Source: Syngnathus acus
Taxonomy: Eukaryota; Chordata; Actinopteri; Syngnathiformes; Syngnathidae
DNA length: 64,000 nt
Assembly: GCF_901709675.1 (NCBI RefSeq)
Contig: NC_051098.1
Coordinates: forward strand, 11,314,918 to 11,378,917
Direction: 5' to 3'
The position numbers were made by a program, and so were the translations under genes. Numbering within the stretch: position 1 is the stretch's first letter; the number at the start of each line of letters is the position of its first letter. Shown one piece after another: positions 1 through 14,113 of this stretch. The notes under the pieces are model-generated. The model had not been told where the DNA came from, did not search any database, and saw only the letters and a program-made list of their open reading frames with translations.

Positions 1-1468
1 ATTGGAATTCTGTCCTGCAATACATCTGGCCATATCTGTCCCTTATCCACTGCAGCTATCATATATAACTCGACCTCCAATGTACGCACACACACACGCG
101 CACACACAAACACACACATATATTTTTCACTCACTCAGCAGGTTGCGTAACTCCCAAAGATGAGTGGCTCGAGATGCATGCAATGTGTGTGTGTGTCTGT
201 GTACATGCGGAAAGTGTATGCGTGTAGAATACAAGTGCGTGCAGAGATGACATTGCAAAGTAGGTAGGGAGAAGCAGGTTTGGTGCATAATAAAACTTGA
301 TCTATGGCCGCTGTGTAATAACGCCGACTTGAAGCGACGTACACGAATTGATCATATTCTGCAATCTGCATTTGTGAGCTCGTTTAGTAAATAGCCACAG
401 ATGGGTGCAAAGACACACTGCAGACACACAAAAATGTGTCTTTGTGTTGTGTGCACGCTTACTTGCTCTCCCTTGAAAAGAACCACTTAGCCAGCACACG
501 CTTCTGTCCCCTCAGTTAGGATGCAAATGATAGATCCTATTCTGTTCTAGGGTGAAATAGCTTTGAATGTGTGCCCAAATCTTCACAACACAACACATCA
601 CATAACAAATAGTCATTTGGGCTGGAAGAAAGAAGTAATCTTATGGAAATTTTGAGATCCAAACAGTCTAAATGGGTGTTGTGAGGAACTGTTGTGGCAG
701 TTATGCCCTAAAAAATGTGGTGGTACTGGTGGCACGCTGTTTTTTTCCTCCACACCGGCTATTGAGAAAAAAATGTATACATGCTAACAATTTTTTTGAT
801 TATCAGTTTTAAATAATTTATTATTATTATTATTAGTTTAATTGTTTTATTATTAAATTGTTTATTTTTTATTATTATTCAGTTTTATGACATTGACTCA
901 TAGAGACTCCATACCCAGACAAGATATCAATAGACAAATTGTTTGTGGGTGAGGGTAGATTTAGGAAGTGCGGTAGGGAATGCTGTATTATATATTGGTG
1001 TGTTTGTGTGTGTGGTTGGTTCATTGGAGAGGGCAGCATATCCAAACATGGTCGACACAAGCGTGGAACCACAAAGCAAGCAGCCATCGCCGGCAAGCCA
1101 CAGCACATCATCTTGAGACAGAATACCAAATGTAGCAGACTCCAATATTACCCTGCCTTCACCAGCCCAACACTCTGGGGGAATCTATATGATGAATCAT
1201 GAAGAGATTTTTTTTTATTATTCGTATTTTTGCTTTTCTTCCAGTCTCTACACCAAAAAACGGCTTCTTCTCTTTGTCTGCGTACTTCGCCTTGCTTTCT
1301 TTCTTTATGTTATTTTTAATGAACTGAGCTTGCCCTCCTCATGATTTGGCTTTGTCCATCCGTCCCACTGTGTCTAACTCACATCTTCCTTCCTCATTAC
1401 ACCCTGCATTCGTATTTCATGTCTGTCTGTCTGCATGTCGGTCTGTCTGTCTGCCTCCTCTCTTTCTG

Positions 1469-1491
1469 TCTCTCTCTCTCTCTCTCTCTCC
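1469..1491. repeat. (CT)n microsatellite
   Basis: A run of CT dinucleotides preceded by a degenerate GTCT-rich tract from about 1420. Confidence 0.9.
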
Positions 1492-2060
1492 ATGACTATT
1501 TCATGTTTTTTTTTTTCAATGTACATAACAGTGTAGTCTTTAGGTGGGAGCCCTGGCGGTAACCATGGAAACCACATTGCTAGGCAACAGCCGTTTCCCT
1601 TTCTCTCCTGAGCCAAGCAGCAGTGGCAACAATCAACCAATCAACAGCGAAGAAAAAAAATCGCTGTCATGAAAAGTTATGAACACATCCACGAAGGCGC
1701 TGCATGGGACATCTTAACATTGGAACGAACAGCACGTTTGTCCCATGTATCACATGAATAAGAAAAAATGAATTCCTAGCTTTTATTTCTCAGTTGTGGC
1801 CAAAAAAACTAGTCGCAAGTTCAGTCCCAAGAGAGGACTAAATAGATGTAACAGTAAACACAGAGCTGCCATTTTAGTCTGTCAGCTATTCTTGTATGAA
1901 TTTTGCTGATCAGAATTCATCTCTAAAACTGTCGACCCAAACGAGAAGGCCATATTGTTGTGTAAAAATAATCACAACAACGACAATGCTGAGTCGTAAC
2001 AAAGAGATGCTGACTTTCAAAGAGCTCTATTACATGTTGACCACATACAGCAGATGTGTA

Positions 2061-2061
2061 C

Positions 2062-2092
<31 letters not shown>

Positions 2093-2094
2093 AC
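2061..2094. repeat. C homopolymer joined to (CA)n
   Basis: Eighteen C residues run directly into a CA repeat. Lengths of such tracts are often unreliable in assemblies. Confidence 0.9.
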
Positions 2095-3574
2095 CATAAT
2101 TGTTCATATAACACATGTACACAACTCAAGGCCAATGACCAGACAGCACACACTCAGTGTTCCGACTGTTCCACATTGGGCCATCTGTCTGTCTATCTTT
2201 CTAGATAAAGTAGCCCCTAAATCTCAATTCTGAAATGGAGTGGACGTTATATAAAACCCCCTTGCATCATTATTCTCTTAGCAACATCCACACCGTCCCA
2301 TTCTAGTTGCATTCTGCCATTTGCTCGTTTCATTTTCTGTTTTCATCGACCAATTGGCCTACCTGCATCTTGATTCCAACCAAACCAATTTTCAGTCGGA
2401 CACTGAGCGCACCCCGTTATCTCCCCCCCCTCCTTATTCATCCTCCTCCCATCTGTCTTCAACCCTCTCGCCATCTCATCAATGCCAACACGCAGGCACA
2501 GTCTTTTCTTTGCTGCCTCCATGCAATTTCATTCTTGTCGACCCCTATCGTATTTGGGCGATGAGAAACTACAAAGACAATAAAAAAAGACATTTAGCAC
2601 ACATGCATTTATAATTTATTTTTAAGTAAGTAGTATATCATCTGTGCTCCGGAGGAAGGCAAAGATTCCGTTAGATGATGAATGAAATGACTTAAGGGAG
2701 AACAAAAAAGAACAGTGTAAAAAAAAAAAAAAACTGAAAAATGGGGTGGCAATTCTGAAAGACTTTGTGCACACTAGAAGCTGCATATGGCACCTATAGC
2801 GTCTAGACAGCTTTTTTTAAAGCCAGAATAAAACATGAATTATGCATGCAGTGCTGTTCTCATTCAGTGAAGCCATATTAATATTATTACATATGGGCTA
2901 ATACTGACGGGTGGTAGCGTGTCCTCCATTATACACATACGAGTGGAGAGCCATAATGCTGCAACGTAGACATGAATGCATACATGGGCGAACGGGCTAC
3001 ACGTTCGCATGACCCCACCCACATATATATAACCGGCAAGACAGCTAAGCTTCCTTTATTCATTGCAGCAGGGAAGATTGCATTTTCAAAGACCGTGTGT
3101 GTGTGTGTGTGTAATGTATATGTGCATGTGTCTGTTTATCTGTGCATGTGCATATGTGTGGACTGACTTTGGCAGGGAAGGATGGGGGATATTAAACAAT
3201 TTAAATACACACAAGCAAAAATGCTCATGCACACACTTGTGCATACACGATGGGCTAGTCTGTTCAGTAAGATAGACCAATCTAACATTGTCTACTGCCA
3301 ATTAACTGAGAGGCGTGCGCCACAGTTTCAATGGGAACATGGATCTTATCGGAGCATGCAGCATACTGTACAAAGGTACAGTATGTACTCGTTGCCACTT
3401 GATGAGTTACATTTGCACAATGAGATCCAATGCAGGAGTTGCGTTACATTGTGTACTTTTATAAAATTGATTTTTACTGACACTGGTAGTCGGGGGCGGC
3501 ATTTAACAAAATAATGGTTGCTAAAGATTGCTGTTATTTTCTGCACAGGTTTTAAGACTTCTATAAAAAAATTA

Positions 3575-3845
3575 TATATGAAATGTAAATTTATTTATAT
3601 TATTTATTTATATAACAAAAATAATAAGATATGCATTTTTCAGCTTTTTTCCCATGATTTAGCCATGCACGACAATACTGACCTCTGAACTATAGTACTA
3701 TACTATAGAACTATATATAAAATATAAATTTGTTATATTATATTATTTGTATAAAACATAAAAAGAATAAAATACACATTTTTTTGCCTTTTTTCCAGGA
3801 TTTAGCTATGCCCTACAATACTGACTTTTGAACTATAATAGTTAC
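3575..3845. repeat. Imperfect ~165-bp tandem duplication
   Basis: Two AT-rich copies follow one another. Each contains a TTTTTTCC run, then GATTTAGC, then CAATACTGAC, then TGAACTATA. The copies differ by many substitutions, so the duplication is old. Confidence 0.6.
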
Positions 3846-3984
3846 TTGTAAATTATTGTCATTTACAATCTTATACCAGTGGAAGTATGGCAAAAAAAAA
3901 AAAAAACACGTCTCACTCGTGAGTTATATCTAGAACATGCCCATGGGCTACTAATGTGGTTTTGGGGTCCATGCTAGTGACCCA

Positions 3985-4175
3985 TGAACTAGATCCTATC
4001 CCAACCATCTTCACTTAACAATCTTAAGTTAACCCAACATGCCTCTTTGTGAGCAAAAAAATGCAGAAAACCCAGGAACCATCCAAACTCCACACAGGAA
4101 GGCCCAAGCTAAGATTTGAACCCAAAACCTGAGTACTGCAAGTTAGTCAAACTAACCAACAGACTTCAATGTCAT
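3985..4175 (-). mobile_element. tRNA-derived SINE fragment
   Basis: On the minus strand the sequence reads GTTGGTTAGTTTGAC, then GGGTTCAAATC (a B-box-like motif), then CCTTCCTGTGTGGAGTTTG and a ...GGGTTTTC segment. This is the order seen in a widespread fish repeat (tRNA-like head, then the stretch that usually reads GTGTGGAGTTTGCATGTTCT). A second relic of the same family lies at 44600-44740. The family name is not assigned. Confidence 0.6.
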
Positions 4176-4211
4176 CAATGAGCTAAATGCAACAACCATC
4201 CACAGACTTAC

Positions 4212-7200
4212 GCTTGTGGTTATTTTTGCGCTGGAAGGGGAGTGTGTGCCTCTCTGAGTCTTCCTCGCCCTCTTCGTCTGCCAGATGTGTGTGAGTGTAA
4301 TGGTAACTCAGCCCTGGGCGGTTCTTGTAGCGCTTTCCACATACTGGAACACAAAAACAGACAAAGAAAAACATAGTAAGTTGAATTTCGGAAATAAAAA
4401 AAAAAAAAAAACCTACAAAATACTGTTATTAGTGCAAAACTCACTGTCACAGACATAAGGCTTGTCTCTGTCTTCTATAGCAGGTGGCTCTTGTCGCTTT
4501 CTCATGCCACCAACCCCACAGGCCTGACATACACACAGACACACACACACACACACACATGTAAACACACACATAATTTAGGTGACAGGGACAAAACAGT
4601 TTGCACATACTTGCAGAAGCAAACATTTAAAATAGCGGAGCAAAACACTCATCACTCCACGTGTCAACACATGAACACGTTTGCATTTTAATCATCTGCT
4701 CGCAGTGCAAAGTTTCACTTCCAGCAGGAGGGGACTGATGACACCTAGCAGGGGACCAACAGCTCCAATTAACAAGCCTGGTGTCGCTGTCAAAGAGTGT
4801 GTGATCGTATTCAAGATACATTGTTAACACTTGATTATATTCCCACATGATGCCCCGAAAGAGACAGAAAAATGACAACTAAGTCGTCTAATCAAAGCTG
4901 TATGAGGAAAAACAGAAAGATAAAAAAAAGATTACTCTTTTTTTTTTCAGCAGCCAAACTTCAGGATCGTTTGTATTTCTTGCCTTCGCTTTAATCTAAT
5001 CCAAACAAAACAACAACAACAAAAAATGCATTTTACATGACGAAAAATGTCAGTGATGCCATACCCGTGCTTTGGTACGGTTCTTGCGCTTCGGAACATC
5101 TTCTTCCATCTCGTCCACATCTAGCTCGTGAGGGAAATCTCCGACAAGCAATTTCTGTAGAGGAAATAGAGATTGTGCGGTAACTCAACACAAGATAACA
5201 TAACCCTGAAAGAAAACCAGAAAGAGATCAGGAAAACGGACATGCCTTACCTGACACTCGCTCATGGGCTCCTCCTCTTTCGTTTCTACCTTCTTGTCCA
5301 GCGCATCCCCGGCAAGCAGCGACTCCAACACAGGACCATCTGGAATACCGCCCTCCTTCTTTAGGGAGGCTTCATAGTCTAACATTGCAATGAGAATACA
5401 AACATTCTAGCAAATTTACTAACCAGAGAGCATAACAATATTGCTCTATTAACAATATCGTTGCAAACCTCTTCCAAAAATTCAACTTCCAACATAAAGT
5501 CGATTATTATACATTTCATTTCCTCCTTACCAATTTTGAACTCAATCGGTACAAGCCGAGGGTCCTCCAGAATATTTAACCGCCTCTTCTTACGCCAGCA
5601 CCTAGCGGGATATGTGTACAACTGACCTGGTGCATGACCTAAAATTCAAAACACACACACACACACACACCATAACAGACATTGCAAAAAAAGCAATTTT
5701 ATGCATACTTATTAAAACAATTAATGCACATTGTAAAAGACAGCAGCAACTTACAGTATATTGTCTCATTGAGTAAACTCACAAAAACACTTTTGATAAA
5801 GTAAAGAAAGCCTGTCATCTTAAGCACACACACCCACACACACACACACACAGAGTGTAAGTATCTCTCTGAGGGCTCGTTTGTGCCAGTGGCATATCAT
5901 CGCCGCAGGGGTGTCTGTTTCTCTGCCAAATACACTAATGCTAGAGTAAAGAAAGTAGAGAAGATGGCCCACAAGGTAGGGGGTAAGCAAGCAAGGCGGA
6001 GGAAATAAAACCAAAGAAGGAATGCGAGGACAGAAAGAAGCAAGCAGTGCCCGAGAAGGAATAAAATGAAACTAGTTGTCAGCAGATATGAAAGTCCCAC
6101 CTGGTCCACGGTGGTTCTTCTCCATCCAGATGTAACAGTTGCTCTGGGCCACGCCTGTCTGGGAATCCAGGAAGGGGAGACGCATGGAGCGTTCGGCACA
6201 CAGACGGGCATTGTAGCTTCGGCAGTGTTCAATGGCCTCCTTGTAGAACTCTTCCCCAAGACTGGACCACAAGAACGAGAAAAGGAGGAAAGAAATGCGT
6301 CACTCTCAAATGACTTGCAGTTCATTATTGTTGTTTTAGTTGAAATTTCCACGCACTGAAAATGTCCTTCATTTCCAAACAATCATTGGAGTCCCATTTT
6401 CGAATTCGCAAATGATGTTTAAAATGGTTTCATTTAAAAGGTATCGAGTGTTGAACTGCAGAGTTGCGCGATGCCATTAAAGTGCAGCAGATGAACTGGC
6501 AAGGACTCACAACAGTCAAATTTGACACAATTGTCACGAATGCAATCTTTTTTTTCTCATTCACTGATTTAGTCTTATTAACATTCAGTGCCATGTTGTG
6601 CTCTCTTACCTGTTCTTGATGACTGCACCTCCAGATTGCCTGTGGGGGAGACAAGAAGAAGCCCAACAGATGCAGTATGAGTCATATTTCTTCCCGACCT
6701 GTTTTCCCTCTCTCCATTCCACTGTTGGTTTGACTTTTCACTCCTTCCCCCCACCGCCTTGTGCCTTGGGCTTCATTCTCTTCTATAAGCACATTTTTAT
6801 TTACTTTTACATTCTCTCGACGTGATTTATTGTGCGTTCACATCCCTCTTTGTCTTTTTACAGTTAATCACTTTTCTCTTGCGTCTTCCTGCTGAGCACA
6901 TGCGCCAAGGTCACTCTGGTCTACACGCACCAGAAACATGACACACATGCCAAGTCAAAGCCTAGGTAAGCAAATGTCACTGCTTAATATCCAAAAAATT
7001 TTAACTTATGCACCGAAGTTATAAGAAAAGCCACGAGACACATTATTAGGTACATCTGGCCACTTTAATTTTATACCCATGTATGGATAAAATATAAGTC
7101 ATGATGTGACTGAAAAATTTGTTTAATCCTAAATTGTAAATATTTCTACAAGTGTTTGTCTAGTGCAAAACGCTGTGTGTTTTAAAAGGGGGCGTTTGCG

Positions 7201-10200
7201 CCGTTGTGGGAGGAAACGTACACAACTTGCTTGCCATTCAGTAGAAGCAGCTCCCAGCATTTCCTTTAAATTCAAAGTAAAGTAAATTCAGTGTAAAGTT
7301 GGCACTGAAGATCTGTCGTCAAAGACCGCCTTCTATCACAAATCATGCGCCTGGGTGTGAAAAACACTCCTGTCTTTTAAAAAAAAACACCTGCAGAGGA
7401 CAATGCGGTCTGCCAAATTCCCAAACACGCTAAACTAGACTTGCACCAGAACGAAAATGGAGGTGTGCCAGTCTACTAAAATAGGGCTTAACATCTAAAA
7501 AATGAATACAACTGAAAAAAAAAAAGCTAAATATACAACAAAAAGACTGTTTATGGTTTTTAAATATGCATTTCTCTGAAGAAAAAAAAACTCAGTCCCA
7601 GCTCAGCAGATGCTGATAGTTTGTGGGTAGCATTTTTAAAATTTACCCAAATAATCCTGCAATCTCCCTGGCCAACACTGGCCATGTGACATTTAAAGGA
7701 TGTGATCCCGGCAAACAATATGTGGGGCAAAGCATGCCCACGTTTGTTAATATGTCACAACAAATGAGCTCTTCAGTCTGCTGAAGACAAATCAGCTTTA
7801 CACATCTGTTCTTGCTACTGCCGCATCCACTCTCAGCATTTCAGCCTTTTTCAGCTCGCATCACTGTTTTAATGCCGTGCCAGTGATAGTCCCAGCAGTT
7901 CCAAGCAAATACGAATTGTGCACGATAGAGGCCTGTTCAAAGTAAATGATCAATTAAAGCCAAAATACTGAGGGGGAAATGATCCCCATAGAGGCATATA
8001 CCTGTTTTGTGTAAAGCGCAATGATGGGAGACTGTAATATTTGCCGGAAAACAACAATGACGGGAATACTTGGCATTTAAAGCTTCGCTGATGACCAAAG
8101 TAAAATACCAGGGAGAGAACGATTCGTGGGGGGGTTGAGAACACATTCAAAATGTAAAACAGGCCACCAAAGAGCTCCCCATCCACCACCTCCCAAAGCA
8201 CCCTCTCACTTGCAATCCTCTCCCTTCCATCACATGCCGTCCATTGAGCTACCGAAATGTTCCGTGATAATACTGTAAGTTGACAGCTGGAGAAAATAGC
8301 TTGCATCAATTTAGGTGCGGCCAAGTCTTATAATATTGAGATAGGGAAGCTAAATGACTGTTTGTGAGATTGAAAGTCGGTGGAGCCAAAGAAGAGGGGG
8401 AGTAGAGAAGGAAATGCCTTAAAAGAAGGTGGTTTGATTAAAACAAAAAAGGGGAAGGATGGGGAGAGTAGACAGGGAAGGGCAAAGGAGATGGAGAAGA
8501 GTGACATATGATGGGCAAAAAGTAAGGATGGGAGCACGATGACCTGTGAAAAGCTCATTTTGCGGGGGGGGGGATCGCTCATGGACACCACTTTTTCATC
8601 TTTAATCGTAAAAAAAAGGCTTGCAGACATAATGGGGACCATGAAAGCCTTCATTTTGGTGAGAATGGTCACCACTGAAGCATCTAGATGCAGTCTTTCA
8701 GGAGCAGTTTGAAAAAAAAAAAAAACCAGATATGAATTGCTTTTGATTATCAGTTCAAATGTTGTTGAGTTCTGTTAGTGTTTCTTTTTTTTTTTTTTAA
8801 ATGTATGTCTTAAATCCAGTCAACATTTGTCCAACTTCAATTAGAAGGAAATAAAAGCAACTAAAATAAGTTCAGAAAAATATATGTAAAATATACAAAA
8901 CACAAAAAAAAAAAAAAAAATTATAAAATGAAATAAAAAATTATATACAAAACATGCTAATACTGATGCAAAGCCATGACTTTAAATACTGTAGTTGTTT
9001 TAAATTATGTTAATCGAATCTCTTGATTGGTTTATTGAGTTTGTGGGTTTGTCACGGCGTACATTTTGCATCTACTTTTCTGCCGCCACGTTCCACACCT
9101 GTGCTAAGATAAACAATTTATATTCCCAGCAGCGCCGCTATGATCCAGCTGGTCAGGCAGGATGCTAAGCGCACACACCACACAGAGTCTCATCCAGAAA
9201 CGAAACTAATCATCACACCACGCATGCCACAATCAAATTCATTCATTCAAACAAAAAAAGGCTAAAATGTTGTAATTCTTTTTTTCCTCTTTCATTTTCT
9301 AATTCCAGGATTAATTTGTCTAACTGTTTACAGAATGTGCAATTGGAAATAGATTGAGCCTAGCGGTAATTAACTGGCATTTTGCCCAATGTACACTAAG
9401 CAGAAGCTGCAATGAAAAATGTCCAGACAGACATTACTTTAATAACAAACACTCAGCCTTTCACATTGCAAGGCTGCAGATAACACAAAGAACATCTATT
9501 CTATGCATATTGTAGCCTAGATATGTCACATACTGGCTACTGTAAACATCATTGGGTACATCCGCACAGCCGGATGAGATCCAGTCTTGACAGAGTATTG
9601 TGAAGATATTCATTTCACATTTTTTTATTATAATGATTGTAATTTGCTTTGTTGTAGAATTGCTCTGCATGATAATGAGAGGTGTTTCCAATATTTTATT
9701 ATAATCATTTGGTTATGTTTTATTGCTCCTTTCAGAATCATACTATTAAAATGCACCGGTATCTGTGAAATTATTAATTCATCTCTTTTAGTGTTGGATA
9801 GACAGAATTAGTGACTCCACCAGGACACCCTGAGCTTTTGTCCTGTCCTGTGCTGCAGAAGCAGTCTGCTTCAGCCCAGTCCAATGTTTCATCCTCCCTT
9901 TCTCTCTCTGACACACTCCTAACTGTATTTCCTGGTTACAGCAATTAACACTCATTAGAGTGCAATAGAGGTACACAGGGCTCCCCCTAGCGGTAGAACC
10001 CGATCATTGGAGATGCTCAAAGGAAATCTTGGGAAGCACCCAAATTAATATATATATAAAAATCCAAATGATAAGATAGTAGTTCTGATTCAGTTGTGAT
10101 TTGTGATATAAGAAAAAAGACTGCAAGTTGATTTTATGATGTTCAGTAGATGACTTCATGAAAACAGCAGATTGCAGATCACTTACTGCTGTGTATATTG

Positions 10201-10571
10201 GCGCATGATAAGTGCATTAAAAAAAAAAAAAGCTTTCAAAATATTTGTACCCCTGCAGTCAAGTCTACACACCCGCTCCACACACCTGTTTCACCCACTT
10301 GCTGTCCATCTGTGCACTTGCTCGCACCCACGTGAACAAAAAGTCCACTCATAGTGGCATTTCCTGGCCTGAGGAGCTTTGTGTGTGCACACAGTCAAGA
10401 AGTAATATCAGGCGGCCTTCTGTACTGTTCATCCCCTCCCCCAACTCAGCCCTTCCATGGCTGAACTCAACAGATTAAACTATGCAATATCACCCGTACC
10501 AATCCACCACCACCACCCCCAATTCAATTTCTTTTCCACTGTCCTCCACTTTCTCGCTCGCTCGCTGAAAT

Positions 10572-10612
<41 letters not shown>

Positions 10613-13600
10613 CCATTAATGCATACAACTTGCAGTATGTGTGTAGCTTTATGTATGTTTTAAAAACCACAGATTTAACATTTTAAGAATAGAGTTGCCT
10701 ATGATGATGTCCATTATCTCAACAGAACATATAGCTCACAGTTTTTGGTGTGACAATATTATTGCTAAAAGACACCAAAAAGGTTTTGAATCCTTTATGT
10801 GCACACTTGCCTCTTTTTTCCTGTCCACACGTGCATGAAGAGTCACATTGGTGAGTGTGTCTCGATCGCCCTGTGCATGCGTGCATATCTGCTCTTTGTG
10901 TGTGTGTGGGTGTATACGGCGCATAGCTATAGCTGCAGTGTGTATTAGTGCATCAGGGTGAGGCAATCTGCCTCTGAGCAGCTCCTTCAGGTGAGATTTA
11001 TTGCCACTGCACTTGGCCTCTTATAATGGCGATGGACTCCTTACCCCCGTATCTGGCCCTGTGTGCGCATGTGAGTGTACGGGTTGGCGATTTCTTGGTT
11101 TAACCCCCTCCCTCCCTCTGAAAACACGCCACCATCACGAGAAACTCCTCCCATGTCTGCATCCCTGTTCAAGAGATGCAGAAAGAAGCGGTGTTGGTGT
11201 TAAGAACTCTTGACAACAAGGTGCACCGGACACAAGAATCGAGCACTCATCCTCAAGACGCTTGCGTTGTTTTCTTCTGCGATCGTTCAGCTCGGATGAC
11301 TAGTTTGAACTACAAATTCCTGGATGGAAATCACTCAAGGTCCCAAAAGCAGTGGGGCTGACTGACTGTCAGTTAGGTAGCACTGGAGAAATAGGTCATA
11401 GAGCTAAAAATACTTATCTATGTCTCTCTCTATCCGTCTCTCACAGTCTTTCTCAATCCTGTCTTCTCCAAAAAAAGTAAAGCAGAAATAAAATCCAAAT
11501 AAAGAGAAGATGAAAGGAAACGAAATAACCCTTAAAAACATCAGACCTTAAGGCTTGCTCCCTTATGAATAAAGAAGTATGAGCAGGAGGGAGTGTGTGC
11601 GCGTGCGTGTGTGCGCGCGCACGCACACGTTTCTACAGATGAGCAAGTTAAGGAATGGTGGGGGAGATTGAAAGGGAAAATGAAGATGTAGAAATGGCTG
11701 TGCTTCAGCCATCACACGGGCCTGTTTGCACACCGAGGTTTATTACATGGAACTCATTATTCACTCAGCTCAGCCGAGCAGGCAGGGCAAAAAAAAAAAA
11801 AAAACAGAACTGCTGGCAATACCAGAACACGCACCCATGAAGACAAACAAAGGATTGGAGGTGGGATATCTTTTTTTAGAATTTTTGGGGGGTGGGGGAA
11901 ATCAGTATTTGGTTGGTCAACATGAGAAGAAGACAAAATTATTTCATTTGAACAAAAAGATGAAAAGTCAGAGTTGAGAATGCCAACATGTACTGTGAGT
12001 CCACCGAAAAGGAAATGAGCTCAAGGAGAGCCTTGAAGATTTCTGTGAAATAAACTGAATAAAATTTTCCCCAGCGCTCGACGGAACATGCAAAGAAGTT
12101 TGATGGGCTTTGGGCAGTGGAACCAATGTGACAAAAGGAGAGCAACACTGTGAATTTGGACGTGTCCAAATAAAAGGAGGGATGGAGAAGGAGTGATGGA
12201 TGGATGGGGAAAATGATGAAGGGAGAGGGCCTGAACGTGGAAGCGGGTCATCAGGGGTGATAAGAAGAGCGAGAGAGAGCAAGAGAGAGCGAGAGAGAGA
12301 GAGATTATCTCTAATCCAAGAGAGAGAAAGCGGAGGGAATTTTGGAAAGACCCCAGTAGATTGGAGGAGTCACTGCTGATTTGTCTTGAACGTCCAAACA
12401 CAACACAGTGGGCACCCAGTGGTGATGTTTACCACAGGTTTCACATCTACTGAATTAATTAGCAGCTTTGAGGGCATTTCAGGACAAAGATAAACCTGCG
12501 ACACAACAGACCAAGAAACCAAACCTGTCAACTGATGAATTACCTGATGGACACTTTGCTAAAATGTGCATGGGAACAAAATGCATGGATGGAGATCATT
12601 ATTTCAGCCAAGTCTTCTTTCTCATATCTTGCCCTTTCACCAGCATCTTCTATTTCATGGAATTCAGACCATCAAATTCACCTGACATCAGTGTTACAAA
12701 CTATAGAATACAATGTGAGGCTATGAAGGCACCACGCTTTTGACTTCCAGCTGCATGCATGGCAAGTGCTCTTTAAAAGCAGCCCATACAGGAGAGTCAT
12801 TCATGGACGCCTGCGTCACACAGATAGATCCCACGCCAAATGGCACAACCTTTGCAAATGTGGCGAACAAAACAACTCATATGAGTTCAAGCGTAATACT
12901 GTAATCTTTGCACTGGTACCTCACAGATGCTCACCATCCACCTTTTTGGCCGGATGCCTAAGCGGGTAGCAGGCGTCTGCATTCCGCTGCAGACAGTCAC
13001 GGCAAAACAAAAAGACTCGGCATTGTCAAAAAAAAAAAAAAGGAAAAAAGATGCTGCCTCAAAGGAACTTTAATCTCCTGGAGCACGCCATTGTGGAATT
13101 AAACGCGCGCTAAATTGCAATATAAATGCAGGACGTGGTGTTGCAATTAGGCTTTGATTGCCGACTTAATTAGAATAAAATTAAATACCTCGGCCAAAAT
13201 AGCGAGCACTAAAGGTAATGTTGTCGCCTGAAGCTTCCTACCTGTTCCTCTCTGTCCACACAGGTAACGCTATCTCAACTGTCTGCCTTCCTCCAGCCTG
13301 CCTCTGACCGTGATCTTGGCTGGCCACACTGGCAAGGGACATACCGGGTCACTTGAATCCAGCCCCGGCATTCCTGCATGCTCCTGCACTCATGCGCGCT
13401 GCACCTGGCTCGGAGAAAATCAACACACGCTCCGCTTGCACCGAAACGCACAATCGCCCCGTAGCGCCGACACAACGCAGATAGGCAACTTTTCTGCATT
13501 TTTATTGTCTTCCCTCTATTTGTGCTGTGTGCGCGGCATGCACAGAGGTGTTGGCAGTCGTGCAACGGTAAATTCAATCACACTGACAACGTTCACCAAT

Positions 13601-13660
13601 AGGGAAAAGGCGAATGTGTTGTACTTACGATTTGAGGTGGTTCTGTACCGCTGTGGCCAT
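4212..13660 (-). CDS. dpf1: Zinc finger protein neuro-d4 (DPF1/BAF45B), 5' part of gene
   Basis: DPF proteins are BAF (SWI/SNF) chromatin remodelling subunits that read acylated histone H3 through tandem PHD fingers; DPF1 is the neuron-type member. Seven coding exons are visible on the minus strand, all with GT-AG borders and consistent phase: 13629-13660 (start [11 protein letters not shown]), 6101-6261 (Requiem N-domain, [25 protein letters not shown] core), 5531-5638, 5251-5378, 5065-5154 (acidic, then KRKNRTKAR basic patch), 4445-4523 and 4212-4343 (C2H2 Kruppel finger [19 protein letters not shown]). About 243 residues are present. The start MATA-QN-LKS and the tail ERH-LPF-RKNNHK after the finger match my memory of DPF1 better than DPF2 or DPF3. 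The last visible exon ends in phase 1 (AAG C|), so further exons, including both PHD fingers, must lie left of the window. The first intron is about 7.4 kb. Confidence 0.93.
6610..6639 (-). CDS. dpf1: Candidate 30-nt cassette microexon of dpf1
   Basis: In the first intron, close to exon 2, the minus strand shows a pyrimidine tract ending CTCCCCCACAG, 30 nt without a stop, then GTAAGAG. Inserted between exon 1 (ending TC) and exon 2 (starting T) it keeps frame and adds ten residues, [10 protein letters not shown], just before [10 protein letters not shown] do not remember such an insert in mammalian DPF1. The evidence is splice motifs and phase only. Confidence 0.5.
6640..13628. other. dpf1 first intron, repeats only
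   Basis: No coding exon is recognised in this long intron apart from the microexon candidate at its 3' end. It holds a relic of the dispersed TTAGGTAC motif (about 7040-7060), a CT microsatellite at 10574-10610 and several short A/T homopolymers. Short open frames on both strands lack family resemblance. Confidence 0.6.
10574..10610. repeat. (CT)n microsatellite
   Basis: Uninterrupted CT dinucleotides, about 18 units. Confidence 0.95.
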
Positions 13661-13930
13661 TTTGGTGTAGTATGATAGAATGCAAGGATGCGGCGCCCGG
13701 TATTGTACATGTAATGTAGCAGCTATTTCAATTTCATTCATTCTCTGGGGCTGCGGCTGGAATGGGCAGCCAATGGGAGACGGGAGCGCATGCGACAGCA
13801 GAGGGGAAGTGTAGTTTTTTACGCATGTCAACATGAAACATGTCCAGGAGCAATGCACTACAAGTACCAGCGTGGGTAGCGAGTTCAAGGATGCCACGGT
13901 CCCGCCTTGGATCCGAAAGGGCAAAACCAC
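13661..13930 (-). promoter_or_regulatory. dpf1: dpf1 5' UTR / promoter region
   Basis: Directly upstream of the dpf1 ATG the sequence becomes more GC-rich. It has an inverted CCAAT box relative to the gene (CCAAT on the plus strand at 13770-13774) and an NRF1-like GCGCATGCG palindrome at 13786-13794. The transcription start cannot be fixed by eye. Confidence 0.45.
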
Positions 13931-14073
13931 CCATCCACAGCCGAATTATTGAACACATACAGTACAGTTAAATAAGACCGAGATGGTTTTCATGACTGGG
14001 TCGCTCGTGTACATTGATGCCGTTATTCTGTGGCTAATAAATTGCAATAAATTCGGGTTATTGATCAATTTAT

Positions 14074-14113
<40 letters not shown>

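Larger units (their letters stand above)
1..4211. other. dpf1 downstream intron, no exon recognised
   Basis: This stretch lies 3' of the last dpf1 exon I can see. The next dpf1 exons should encode two PHD fingers, and I looked on the minus strand for the Cys/His spacing and the SENDDQLLFCDDCDRG-type core without finding it, so these exons lie beyond the left edge. It holds microsatellites, a C-run/CA repeat, an imperfect ~165-bp duplication (3575-3845) and a tRNA-derived SINE piece (about 3985-4175). Short open frames here look like chance. Confidence 0.6.

Noticed and set aside
875-1202. Possible exon on either strand near 1.0-1.2 kb
   Set aside because: Open frames exist but none matches the PHD fingers expected for dpf1 or any family I know.
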